Shown in pieces: positions 26,593 through 36,067 of a stretch of DNA of 64,000 nucleotides. Every line of letters starts with the position of its first letter. Position 1 is the stretch's first letter. Source of the stretch: an uncultured Pseudomonadales bacterium (GTDB lineage: Bacteria; Pseudomonadota; Gammaproteobacteria; Pseudomonadales; Azotimanducaceae); NCBI GenBank assembly GCA_958296165.1, contig OY282447.1, forward strand, positions 3,286,001 to 3,350,000, in the 5' to 3' direction. Both the position numbers and the translations under genes were made by a program. The notes beneath the pieces are model-generated. The model had not been told where the DNA came from. It saw nothing but the letters and a program-made list of their open reading frames with translations, and did not search any database.

Positions 26593-27594
26593 ATGGCCAA
26601 CGGCAAGCTACTCCGGCAACTCTTCCGCTCCGGCACGGACGGCGACGTTGCGGCGTTTCGCGGGATCGCCGACGAAGTGATCGCCGAGGAGCGTCAGAAG
26701 CACCATCACCTGCTGGCGAACGACTTGGAGACCATACTCTACGGGCGCACGCAATCACCGGCGTCGCCGGCGCTGCGGCAATTGACGGAGGCAATACCGG
26801 AAGACCGTGAGCGCAATCTGCCGTTGTGCTCGGTGCGCGAGCCCGCCCGATGCATTGAGGACGTGGTGCTGTCGCCGACGAATCTCACGCTTGTGAAAGA
26901 CATTCTCCATGAATACAACCGCGACGATGTGTTGCGGGCGCATGGCTTGCAGGCGTGCGACCGTGTGTTGCTCTGCGGGCCGCCGGGTTGCGGCAAGACG
27001 CTAACGGCCGAAGTCATCGCGCACGAGCTTGGTAGGCCACTGGTTGTTGTACGCACGGACAGCGTCGTTTCGTCTTTCCTTGGCGAAACAGCCGCAAACC
27101 TGCGCAAGGTGTTCGACTTTGCGGCCTCATCGCCCTTGGTCGTCCTGTTCGACGAGTTCGATGCGTTGGGCAAGGAACGCGAGGACGCCACAGAGCACGG
27201 CGAGTTGCGCCGCGTGGTGAACGCAGTCCTGCAGATGCTGGACGCCTACAGCGGCCGCAGCCTCATCATCGCGGCCACCAATCACGAAGGCTTGCTCGAT
27301 TCCGCCATCTGGCGCCGATTCGAGGAAATCCTCTACCTCAAGCCGCCCACGCCCGCGCAAGTCTGCCAGCTATTGAAAGTGAAGCTACGGGGCGTGCGGA
27401 AGCAGTTCGACGTTCGTGCGGTTGTGGACACCGGCATCTTCAAGGGCGCTAGTCACGCCGATGTAGAACGTATCGTCCGCCGGGCCTTGAAGATCGTGGT
27501 CCTCGACGGGCGCGAGCTATGTTTGACCGCGAAGGATCTTGAAGTGGCTGCCCGCCGAGAGAGCGCTCGAACGCAACGGCTGAACAAGCGCTAG
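26593..27594 (+). CDS. ietA: AAA+ ATPase of the IetAS type
   Basis: 333 residues. AAA+ core: Walker A GPPGCGKT (K135), Walker B VVLFDEFDALG (D187), sensor-1 IIAATNH and an arginine-finger region IWRRFEEIL. The ATPase plus S8 protease pair is the IetAS arrangement, first described as a plasmid-stability/incompatibility pair in Agrobacterium and later as an anti-phage system. The start at 26593 is 2 bp behind drmMI. The next gene is the matching subtilase, 9 bp downstream. The partner is interrupted, so the system is presumably inactive now. Confidence 0.82.
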   Translation: MANGKLLRQLFRSGTDGDVAAFRGIADEVIAEERQKHHHLLANDLETILYGRTQSPASPALRQLTEAIPEDRERNLPLCSVREPARCIEDVVLSPTNLTLVKDILHEYNRDDVLRAHGLQACDRVLLCGPPGCGKTLTAEVIAHELGRPLVVVRTDSVVSSFLGETAANLRKVFDFAASSPLVVLFDEFDALGKEREDATEHGELRRVVNAVLQMLDAYSGRSLIIAATNHEGLLDSAIWRRFEEILYLKPPTPAQVCQLLKVKLRGVRKQFDVRAVVDTGIFKGASHADVERIVRRALKIVVLDGRELCLTAKDLEVAARRESARTQRLNKR

Positions 27595-28461
27595 TCCTGT
27601 CGCGTGGCGGAGAGCGACGACAGCCACCCGCACTTGGAGTTGGCGCGAGAAGAACCGGTCACTGAACGCCGGCCTCGACCGTTTGGAGCGCAAAGAGAGA
27701 GACCCGTTGGCTTTCGGGCCCACGCCAACACGCTAAGGGAGCATCTACAGAGTGCGCGACAAGCCACAGACGATGAAGTAGGCGGCTATGACGAACGTCG
27801 CCTCATCAAGATCGAATTGACGGAAAAGGTGCCGCTCGAGGAAGTGGCGAATGTGGTGCGTGGGATCGAGATCGTCAGCCAAGAAGATGGCCAGCTCGTT
27901 TTGGTCTTTGCCACGAACGACCAACTCAACAGCTTCGAGGCAAGACTGACGACTCTGGCCGCTGGCCGCAGTGTGACGTATCTGAACGTTATGTATGCCC
28001 TTCAGGACTTGGGCTATTGGACACCGGATGACAGGAAGGGATGGGCGCTAAGGCAAGAGGGTTTTCCAGATGAGGCACATTTCCTGCTGGATGTTGAGCT
28101 CTGGCCGCTTGACGTAGACATCGCGCAAGCCCACATCGCGCAAGCACGCACCGAGTTTGAGCGCTGGTTGGCCGAGAACGAAGGCGAGCAGTTAGATGCC
28201 GTGAGGCAGCCTTACCTCACGCTCTACCGCGTTCGATGTTCTGCAGGCCTAGCCGAGCGCTTGCTGAACCATCGGGACGTTCGGACGGTTGACTTGCCGC
28301 CTCGCCTGGGATTGGAGCTGTCTCTTTTGCGCCCAGACATCGAGGAGTTCGGTGATGTGCCCGCTCCACCTGATGGTGCGCCGAGAGTAGTCGTCTTGGA
28401 TACGGGCCTCGCGACCGGACATCCAATGCTGGCACCAGCTGTTGGTGACGCCCAGACGTTC

Positions 28462-29291
28462 CTAGGGCGTGTTGACGCTAGTTGTATTATGGTCGGTCCG
28501 TCTAGAACGACAAGGAAGTCGTCATGGAGATCACGGAATCGCAGTTTGCAAAGATCGAACCCATGCTGCCTCGGCAGCGTGGGAACGTGAAGCACGACAG
28601 CCGGACGCTGCTGAACGGGATGCTGTACGTGCTGGAGAACGGATGCAAGTGGCGCGCTCTGCCGGAGCGGTTCGGGCCGTGGAACTCGGTGTACCGTCGG
28701 TGCCGGCGGTGGGCGGAGAAAGGCGTGCTGGCGGGTGTTTTCGCGGAGTTGCGCGAGATGGGCGTGATCGGCGGCCAAGGGGCGACGGTGTCGCTGGACA
28801 GCACGCTGGTGAAAGTGCATCCGGACGGCACGGGAGCGCTCAAAAAAACGGTGCGCAATGCATCGGCAAGTCGCGTGGAGGGTGGACGACGAAGATCCAC
28901 ATGATTGCTGCGGACGCGCGCACGGCGGTGAGCTTCTCGCTGTCGGCGGGACACGCCGGCGACGCGCCGGAGGGGCGGAAGCTGCTGGCGGCGACGCCGC
29001 TGACGGCGGAGAACGTGACGATGGACAAGGCCTGCGAGGGCGACGACACGCGGGGCCTGGTGGCGGAACTCGGCGCATCGCCGGTGGTTCCGCCGAAGAG
29101 CAATCGCAAGGAGCCATGGGACTTCGACAAGGGGATTTACAGGCTTCGCAACGAAGTGGAGCGCCTCTTCAGGGTGCTGAAAGGGTTCCGGCGGATATTC
29201 ACGCGGTACGACAAACTGGATGTTGTCTTCGTTTCCTTCATTTATCTGGCGCTCGTCGTTGACGCGTTGCGGTAGAGTCAACACGCCCTAG
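28462..29291 (+). mobile_element. IS5-family insertion sequence (IS427-like group), with CTAG target duplication
   Basis: Element 28466-29287 (822 bp). Terminal inverted repeats are GGCGTGTTGAC and GTCAACACGCC, flanked by CTAG at 28462-28465 and 29288-29291. Excising the element and one CTAG restores the ietS frame (DAQTFLEGTTEADEHGHGT). The transposase lies in two overlapping frames, as is usual in this group. Confidence 0.88.
28524..29275 (+). CDS. IS5-family transposase made by -1 frameshifting (orfA 28524-28904, then orfB)
   Basis: orfA is 126 residues with the N-terminal DUF4096-like region (LLNGMLYVLENGCKWRALPERFGPW) and the first catalytic Asp in LDSTLVKVH. At an A7 run near 28845 a -1 slip leads into the second frame (KKNGAQCIGKSRGGWTTKIH). 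That frame carries the second Asp (TMDKACEGDD) and the Glu helix (NEVERLFRVLKGFRRI), ending at 29275. All three DDE residues are present, so the element may still be active. Confidence 0.85.
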
Positions 29292-29935
29292 AAGGAACTA
29301 CTGAGGCGGACGAGCACGGTCACGGCACGATGGTGGCAGGCATCGCCTTGTACGACGACATTGCCGCATGCGTCCGAGATCGGCGTTTCGTGCCCACCTT
29401 GAGGCTGTTTAGTGGTCGGGTACTTGACGGCCGCAACGAAGGCGACGAGCGCCTCATTCAGAACCAAGTTGAGGAAGCCGTTAGGCGTCTCGCAAAAATA
29501 AACAGTTCATTGCGACGTTTTCGTATTCGGCAGGATCACATAGTTCCAGTCGCCGTGGAAGCGGGAGCGTCGGATGCGCACGCCAGCCAATTCGACGTCG
29601 CTCACCTTGACGCCGGTGGGGTAGCGGTTGGCGTCCAGTTCCGCCTTGATCGACAGGCCCTCCCTGGTGGTCGTGTTGGCGATCAGTTCCACCACCGCCT
29701 CGCGGCTGACCAGCGGGCGCCCGCGCCAGTTCTCGGTGATCCAGCAGAACATGCGGTGCTCGATCTTGTTCCATTTGCTGGTTCCCGGCGGGAAGTGGCA
29801 CACGGACACCTCCAGGCCCGTCTCGTCCGCGAAGCGCTGCAGCTCCAGCTTCCACAGCCGGTTGCGGCGCCCGTTCGAGCCGCCGGCGTCGGCCGTGACC
29901 AGCAGGCGCCGGGCGTCGGGATGCGTCGCGCGCCC

Positions 29936-30762
29936 CATGCGACGGGAGTGTCAGAAATTCCGTGTGTGGGGGCCACACTTTGGAGAGCACCGACGGCCCT
30001 CCGACAACATGGGAGCCTACACCGCCTGAAAGAAGACTTCAATCTTTGGATATCGATCTTTTTCCAAAGAGGGTGCTGCCGCGCGCGTGCGCCCCGCGCA
30101 GGTCACGCCCACCGCCAGATGCACCGCCTTGTTCCGAACCAGCCCCTCGTCGCGGATCTCGCCCGCACCGCGTCGAAGCAGACGATCGCGTACGTCGACT
30201 CCAGCGGCCTCGACTGCCACTGCCGAATCTCCTCGCGAACCGCGTCCGTCGCCTTCGAGACCAGCTCCCGCGACACCGACAGCCCGCACGGCTCCTCCAC
30301 GTGCGCCGCGATCTCGCGCGTCGTCATGCCGCGCGCGTACATCGAGACCGCCTTCTCGTCGAAGCCCGGCAGCCGCCGAACGTACTTCTCCACCAGCGCC
30401 GGCTCGAAGCTCCCGCGCCGGTCGCGCGGCACCGCCAGCTCCAGCGACCCGCTCTCCGTCGCCACCCGCTTGCGGTTGTGGCCGTTGCGGTGGCTGCCCG
30501 ACTCGCCCTCCGGCTCCCGCGACAGATGGTGGTCCATCTCCGCGTTCAGCGCCCGCTCCGCCACCGCCTTCTTCATCTCCGACGGCAACTCGCCGTTGCG
30601 GAACGCCTCCGCCGGATCCTCGCCCGCCAGCAGCTCGTCCAGCAGCTCGTCGCTGATCCGGCCCTTCTCTTTCGCTCGTCTTGCCATAACGTCATCCTCC
30701 GTTTGGACTCATCTTACGGCCCCCGCCAAACACGGAATTTCTGACAGGCTCCGCATGCGACG
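29936..30762 (-). mobile_element. Internally deleted IS256-family element with 9-bp target duplication
   Basis: Element 29945-30753 (809 bp). The inverted ends share TGTCAGAAATTCCGTGT and are flanked by CATGCGACG at 29936-29944 and 30754-30762. Full IS256-family elements are about 1.3 kb, so the 3' half of the transposase is missing while both ends are kept. It may still be mobilised in trans. Confidence 0.88.
30017..30687 (-). pseudogene. IS256-family (mutator) transposase, truncated and frameshifted
   Basis: The N-terminal part (30687-30103) is typical: MARRAKEKG..., RNGHNRKRV, LEKYVRRLPGFDEKAVSMYARGMTTREI (here ALVEKY) and YAIVCFDAV with the first Asp. A frameshift near 30150 moves to a second frame (IRDEGLVRNKAVHLAVGVTCAGR), which stops at 30017. 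The rest of the catalytic domain, with the second Asp and the Glu, is deleted. It cannot be active on its own. Confidence 0.85.
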
Positions 30763-32961
30763 CCACCAGCGCCGCAGCGTCTCCGCCGCGAACGTCGCCG
30801 TGTCGTGGTCCACGCCCACGCTCACCCAGCCGCTGTTCGCGGCGAGGTCGTAGACGCCGTACGGGATCGCCTTGCCCAGCTCCGCGTTCTTGAAGTCGTG
30901 CACCAACACCTGCTCCGGCTCGCCCTTCGGCCGCCACTCCCGACCGCCGTTGCGGAAGTTGCCCACCAGCTCCTTCTTCTTCGTGTCCACCGACGCCACC
31001 GGATCGCCGCGCCGCTGGAACTCCCTCGCCTTCCGGTTGACGTGGCCGAACTGCCGGTCGCGGTCCGGGTGCTGCCGACCCTCCACCGTCTTGCGGTTCG
31101 ACTGCAGGCTGCAGCCCAGATCGTGCAGCAGCCGGTTCACCGTCCGCTCGCTCGCCGCGTGGCCCTCCTTCGCCAGCGCCGACGACAGATGCGCCGCGCT
31201 CAGCGTCGTCCACAGCAGCGGCCCCTCCGGATCCCCGCGCGTCGCCGGATCCAGCAGCCGCCTCAGCGCCGCCGCCAGACCCGGATCCTTCTCCTCCGCG
31301 CGCTTCCGACCGCCGCCCGGCGCGCGCTGCCGACCCGTCGCCGCAACCCCGCCCGCGCCCGCCGACTCCACCTCCAGCATCCCCGACCGGATCCGGCTCC
31401 GCGACATCCCCGTCGCCTCCGACACCCGCGCGATCCCGCCTCGACCCAGCGACCGAGCCTCCACCGCCGCCCACAGCCTCTTCGCCCGCTCGTCCAGTAT
31501 CGGGCCCAGAACCAGAAACTTCTCAAGTATCGACTGCGTGACCGCGTCTTCCATGACAACCCACCCTCCGTGACAAACATCCATATCGTAGCGTTTATTT
31601 CAGCGAAACGCCTTAGCTACTTCGTTGACGAGTACGGTTGCCGCGTGTTCAACCTTGCGTACGGCGACATGAACAAGCCATATCTGCAACGCCATATCAC
31701 GGGATTGGCGGTGACGTTGGACGCCCTTAGCCGAGAGCGAAACGTGCTGTTCGTAGTGCCTACCGGGAACTTTGAAGGGGACGAGTTGGGCCCGGTCGAT
31801 TGGCGTCAGGAGTATCCTGCCTACTTAAACAGTCAGCGGGCCCCGCTGCTCGACCCTGCGCCGGCTCTCAACGTACTCACGGTCGGCGCTTTGGCGCGGT
31901 ACGACCAAGGCCACCAAGGTGCTCAGTACCCCGATGATCCTAGCTACCAGCCGGTGGCACATGTGGACCAACCTTCGCCTTTCACACGGGCTGGCCCGTC
32001 CGTAAACGGTGCTATCAAGCCGGACTTGGTGGATTACGGCGGCAACTACAGTCTTGACATTCGCGTCGGCGGTGGCGCTTGGCCACGAAACATAGGAGAA
32101 CTGTCGACTTCGCGAGAATTCGCCGCCGGTACGTTATTCGCGCAGGACGTCGGAACTAGCTTCGCAGCCCCGCATGTGGCCCATGCCGCTGCACGGCTGT
32201 TGGCGGAACTCCCCGAAGCAAGCCCTGACCTTTGCCGAGCACTGCTGGTAGCCCACGCCAGCCCGCCTACGGCCTGTTTGGGCTTGCTCGGCGACGACGC
32301 ACTTCGCAACCTTGTTGGCTACGGCTTCGTCGACCGGTCTGCTATCTACCGGTCGTTCGAGGACTGCGTCACGCTCTGGGCCGAAAGTACGATCCAGAAC
32401 CGCCGCCATCACTTCTACGAAGTGCCCATACCGGCCGAGTTCTGGGAAGGTGGTAGGCGAGATCGGAAACTGACTGTGGCACTTGCCTACAGGCCGCCGG
32501 TGCGCACGACACGTGTCGACTACCGTGCGGTCGGCATCACGTTCAAGCTCGTCAAGGCCGATTCGTTGAACGAAGTGGCACATTCTTTCAACGCTGCAAC
32601 GGAGAGGGAGACAAATCCCAGCATGAGCGAATCGAGCGGCAACCGAGAAGTCACCGAACAGCAACGTTCGCGTGGCACGGTTCAGTCGTCGACTTGGACG
32701 TTCAAACAGCCTTCACGGAATACACGCCGTAGCTCTTGGTTCGTAGTCGTGACGCGCAACGACCCCCCTTGGGGCAAGCACCTTGCGTCCGAGCGAGAAT
32801 CCTACGCCTTGACGGTTGCGCTAGCGGACCGGCTCGCCGAACAGCCGCGCCTCTACACGAGGATCGAGGCACGGGTCCGTGCGAGAGCGCGGGCGCGAGC
32901 GGCGAGCTGAGTGGCGTCTTAAGACCAGAGGACGTGTAGCGAGTGACGGGCCGCTCAGGGT

Positions 32962-33991
32962 TCATTCATCCGGCGAAGCGGCCCTCCTTGTCGGCATGCC
33001 TTTGCTCGCAGATTTCCCCATCTCAAGCACGTTAACGGACGTGCCTTGCCCCGCCGCTCGTTCTTCCACGAAACCCGTCGGCACGTTTGCGAAGATGCTC
33101 TTTGTCGCCGCCGTTAGGACGGCATCGCGAGTCACGGGATCGTCCGTGGCCCTTACGAATGCTTGAAAGGTCTTGAGGCTGAGCGCTCGGTGCCTGTTGA
33201 TAGAACGCTGGTGCCTCAGAGCACGATAGATTCGCCCACACCAAATGGTTCCCGTGAAGAGGACGGCGATGACAGGGACCTTCGCAACCACATGGCGCAG
33301 AATGATCCAGCTATTCGCATCCTCTGAGATGGGTGGCCAATAGAACGACAGGGCGGCCCAAGTGACTGTGGCGGTGGCCAGCGCCACCACCGCCCAAAAG
33401 CCATCTCTTGGAATTGCCAGCCAACGCCTTCGCCTCTTCGTCGAACTCGCTTGTAAACGTAGCAACGCCGGCACTCGCTGACGCCTCGCGGGCTGCTTCT
33501 ACGATCTCGTCGACTTCCGTCCGCTTGGCCTCCGCATAGCTTGCCACCGCGTTCACTTGAGCTTTGGCGTTCGTAACAGCTTCTTCAATCTGCCTGATGT
33601 TCTCGGACGAGTCTCCGCGCTTGTATGCAAGGTATGGTATCCACACGCTCGCTGCGGTATGAAGGCTTGCTACAGCGTCTTGGAGATTGGCAGCTATTTC
33701 GTTGCGTTTTCTCGACGCCGAGCCTTGGAGATTGAAGTTATGGATCTGTTTCAACAACGTTGAGACATTAGGGATGTATTGCGTGATCTCTTGAGCCGCT
33801 TGATTCGTGAGGTAGCTTAACGGCATGGACGACAGGTCGGCGGCAATGGACAGCGCTAGCTCGATGTCCTGCTCAGCTCTCTCGAACGTGAGCTCGCCCC
33901 AATTCGGGCGCCTAATCAGCGCAACGTCCTTGTACTGGTTGATTGTTTCTAGCTCTTCCTCTAGCTGCTGAACGATGTCTTGCGACGCCAC
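32962..33991 (-). pseudogene. Coiled-coil / two-TM protein of unknown function, one-base frameshift
   Basis: The first frame (33991 to about 33400) begins MASQDIVQQLEEELETINQY and is mostly helical and coiled-coil-like. The second frame (about 33400 to 32962) continues with two hydrophobic segments (VVALATATVTWAALSFY and VPVIAVLFTGTIWCG) and a basic cytoplasmic-looking tail. Dropping one A from the A4 run at 33396-33399 joins them as KRWLWAVVALA in one frame of about 342 codons. The family is not recognised. It points the opposite way to its neighbours, ietS and the HEPN operon. A membrane-tethered effector or sensor is possible but unproven. Confidence 0.6.
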
Positions 33992-34379
33992 GTCATCTCC
34001 TTTCTACACAGTGATGACACGCAAGTGCCATCGCGCCAATCGTCGAATGTCAGCCATCCGCATCACCGTTACGGGCTCTTTCCGCCGTGTCCCTTCGTGC
34101 GCTTGGACGAGTCGACCCAACTTCCTCTTTCGTCCTCGCGTTCATTGCCTCTAGCGCACTCGTGGTGCTCGAACCACTCTCCACCTATGCTCTCGAAGCC
34201 GTAGGTGACCGTGCCCGCGGCTGCCTTTGGCGTCCCTGCCTCATGGCTGATATGGGGCTGGTCGGCGGATTCTCAACCCGCCACTCCGAGGCCTTCGACA
34301 ACAGCGATGCGGCAGAACTCGCAACTCGGTAGACTGCAGACGAGGCCGCCGGACGAACCGCGCAAGGCGAGTAACTTAG
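33992..34379. other. Non-coding gap upstream of the HEPN operon
   Basis: 388 bp between divergent genes. Only short, unconvincing frames occur. It must carry the promoter of the HEPN-ParA-ATPase operon. No small RNA, repeat or operator was recognised. Confidence 0.4.
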
Positions 34380-34799
34380 ATGCACCACGCCGACTTCACA
34401 GACGCTCACCGTCGCCACTGGGAAGACGCTGAGTTGCTGCTCACCGACGCCCGTTGGGCTAACGCGGAGCAGTTGTACGGCTACAGCGCTGAATGTGGTT
34501 TGAAGATGGTGATGGCGTGGCTCGGCATGCCAGTGGACAGCCGCGGCGTGCCCAAGGAGGATGAACACCGAGTGCATGTGCAGAGGCTCTGGCCAGAGTT
34601 CAGGGCGTTCGCCCATGCACGGGAAGGAGCACGGTATCTCGATCTGCTGCCACCGAACGCACCCTTCGCGGACTGGTCGCATCACGATCGCTACGCGCAC
34701 CGGAGGCACGTTGGCGACGAAGACGCCAAGCGGCACCAGGAAGCTGCGAACGAGGTGCGCGCAGTCGTCGATCTCGCATTGGTGGATGGCGCGCAATGA
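34380..34799 (+). CDS. HEPN-domain protein, putative RNase
   Basis: 139 residues, all-helical. The HEPN family RNase motif R-aromatic-x4-H is present as RYAHRRH (R104 to H110). LYGYSAECGLKMVM is typical of the first conserved helix of small HEPN proteins. HEPN proteins usually cut RNA in toxin-antitoxin, CRISPR and abortive-infection systems. The stop overlaps the start of the next gene as ATGA, which implies translational coupling to the ParA-like ATPase. No MNT nucleotidyltransferase, the common HEPN partner, is present. Confidence 0.72.
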   Translation: MHHADFTDAHRRHWEDAELLLTDARWANAEQLYGYSAECGLKMVMAWLGMPVDSRGVPKEDEHRVHVQRLWPEFRAFAHAREGARYLDLLPPNAPFADWSHHDRYAHRRHVGDEDAKRHQEAANEVRAVVDLALVDGAQ

Positions 34800-36067
34800 G
34801 CGCACCGGTCTGGTTCGATTCCATTCGCGGTCGCATCGCCGAGATTCTGGGGAGCGCAGCGACGGCGCTACCCCAGCCTTGCATCTATTTGATCCGCGAT
34901 TTGTACGGTCAAGTGCGCATTGCCGCTCCGGCGCACCTTGAAGATCAGCACGAAGCACGTGCCAGACTCAAGCATCTTGCCCAGGCGCTCGAGGCCGCTC
35001 TGGCCGCCCACGCCTGCCCGGCCGAGAGCGCTGTGATGTTCCTGCGTGAGGAACGGCTGACCACGTTGCGGGCTGAATCGCGCCAGATCGCACCCGGTGT
35101 GTTCTGGGTGGATCGGCTGCTGACCGGCCAGGATTGGTGGTCGGTGGGTGACGCCTTGCCTCGCACGACGAGGCGCTACACGCTCTACTCCGTCAAAGGC
35201 GGCGTAGGGCGCACCACCACCGCAGCGGTTCTGGCCTGGCACTTGGCGCATAGGGGCGAGAAGGTGCTGGTGATCGACCTTGACCTTGAGTCACCGGGCC
35301 TCTCCACCGCCATCCTTCACCCGTCGGCGCAACCCGAGTTTGGCGTTGCCGATTGGTTCGTGGAGGATCTGGTAGGCCAAGGCGAAGGCGTTTTGGAGCG
35401 GATGTGGGCGTCCCCTGCTTGGCCAGAGGATTTCGAGGGCGACGTAACCGTGGTGCCAGCCCACGGCTTGGCTCCAGGCGAATACCTCGCCAAGTTGGGC
35501 CGCGCATACATGGGCGCGGGCGGCCTGTGGAATGAACGCCTTCGCCGGTTGTTGAGCGGCCTTGAAGATATATGCGCCCCAACGGTTGTACTCGTGGAAT
35601 CCCGCAGCGGCCTGCACGACATTGCCGCAGCCACGGTGATGGACATTGACGCCGAAGTGCTCCTCTTCGGCGTGGATTCCGAGAGTAGCTGGGCGGACTA
35701 CGGCATGCTGTTCCGCCACTGGCAGGCCGAAGGCTTGGCAACGAAGATTCGAGAACGCCTCTCCATGGTCTCCGCGCTCACGCCGTCGGATAGGTCGGTA
35801 CGGTACTTGGAAGGATTCCGGCAGCGCTCTTGGGATCTCTTCCGGCACCTGTACGACAGCCAGATGGCGAGCGAGCAGTTTGTCCCGTTCAGCTTCGATG
35901 TACACGATACCGTCGCCCCCCACCAACCAATGCCCGTCTACTGGAACCAAGGATTTGAGGCCGGTACGTCGCTTCGTCAAATTAGCGGAGCCGCCGTGCT
36001 ATTGGCGTACACGCATTTCTTGGATCAGTTCGATCAGATAGTGCAGGAGACGATGGACTCCGCATGA
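34796..36067 (+). CDS. ParA/MinD-like P-loop ATPase with N-terminal extension
   Basis: 423 residues. About 130 N-terminal residues of unknown fold are followed by a deviant Walker A, KGGVGRTT (K134-T141), then VLVIDLDLESPGLS and VVLVESRSGLHDIAA, where the usual D of switch II is a serine-rich segment. The class belongs to the KGGVG-type signature ATPases used in partitioning and in NTP-dependent conflict systems. Both gene ends overlap their neighbours by 4 bp, so it is the middle gene of a coupled trio. No centromere-like repeats or ParB partner were seen, so plasmid partitioning is unlikely. Confidence 0.75.
   Translation: MSAPVWFDSIRGRIAEILGSAATALPQPCIYLIRDLYGQVRIAAPAHLEDQHEARARLKHLAQALEAALAAHACPAESAVMFLREERLTTLRAESRQIAPGVFWVDRLLTGQDWWSVGDALPRTTRRYTLYSVKGGVGRTTTAAVLAWHLAHRGEKVLVIDLDLESPGLSTAILHPSAQPEFGVADWFVEDLVGQGEGVLERMWASPAWPEDFEGDVTVVPAHGLAPGEYLAKLGRAYMGAGGLWNERLRRLLSGLEDICAPTVVLVESRSGLHDIAAATVMDIDAEVLLFGVDSESSWADYGMLFRHWQAEGLATKIRERLSMVSALTPSDRSVRYLEGFRQRSWDLFRHLYDSQMASEQFVPFSFDVHDTVAPHQPMPVYWNQGFEAGTSLRQISGAAVLLAYTHFLDQFDQIVQETMDSA

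Larger units (their letters stand above)
29507..31554 (-). pseudogene. ISAzo13-family transposase, interrupted
   Basis: It starts at ATG 31554, preceded by GGAGGGTGGG. The N-terminal part (31554-30754) has the helix-turn-helix and a D segment, VASVDTKKKELVGNF. The C-terminal part (29944-29507) carries TADAGGSNG, FPPGTSKWNKIEHRMF and ends ...YVILPNTKTSQ. Removing 818 bp (nested element plus one CATGCGACG) gives 409 codons in one frame across RRWWRRM-GRATHPDARR. It is intact apart from that single insertion, so it probably jumped into ietS before being hit itself. Confidence 0.87.
29481..31615 (-). mobile_element. ISAzo13-family insertion sequence, itself interrupted by an IS256-type element
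   Basis: Element 29484-31612. Imperfect terminal repeats GGCGTCTCGC...ATAAAC and GGCGTTTCGC...ATAAAC (reverse complement of the right end), flanked by TTA at 29481-29483 and 31613-31615. Excision with one TTA joins ietS as VEEAVSYFVDEYGCRVFN in frame. Without the nested IS256-type element and its duplication, the native length is 1311 bp with a single transposase gene. Confidence 0.85.
27604..32910 (+). pseudogene. ietS: IetS-type S8 subtilisin-like protease, split by two insertion sequences
   Basis: The gene starts at GTG 27604 and survives in three blocks: 27604-28465, 29292-29483 and 31616-32910. Removing the IS5-type element plus one CTAG, and the ISAzo13-type element plus one TTA, leaves exactly 783 codons in one open frame. 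The catalytic triad is then D266 (VVVLDTGL), H298 (HGHGT) and S533 (GTSFAAPH), all intact. The N-terminal about 250 residues match the long prodomain-like region of this group. As it stands no block carries the full triad, so the protease cannot be made. The lack of further decay suggests recent insertions. Confidence 0.85.

Noticed and set aside
30709-31573. Forward-strand frames over the ISAzo13 region (including the extension of the ietS tail frame upstream of 31616)
   Set aside because: They are complements of the transposase gene; the ietS coding sequence resumes only after the TTA duplication at 31613-31615.
33992-34379. A nucleotidyltransferase (MNT) partner for the HEPN gene
   Set aside because: No frame in the gap contains the GSxxxGxxxxxSDxD motif.
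34796-36067. Plasmid or chromosome partition ATPase (ParA)
   Set aside because: No ParB partner, no centromere-like repeats, and translational coupling to a HEPN gene and another ATPase.
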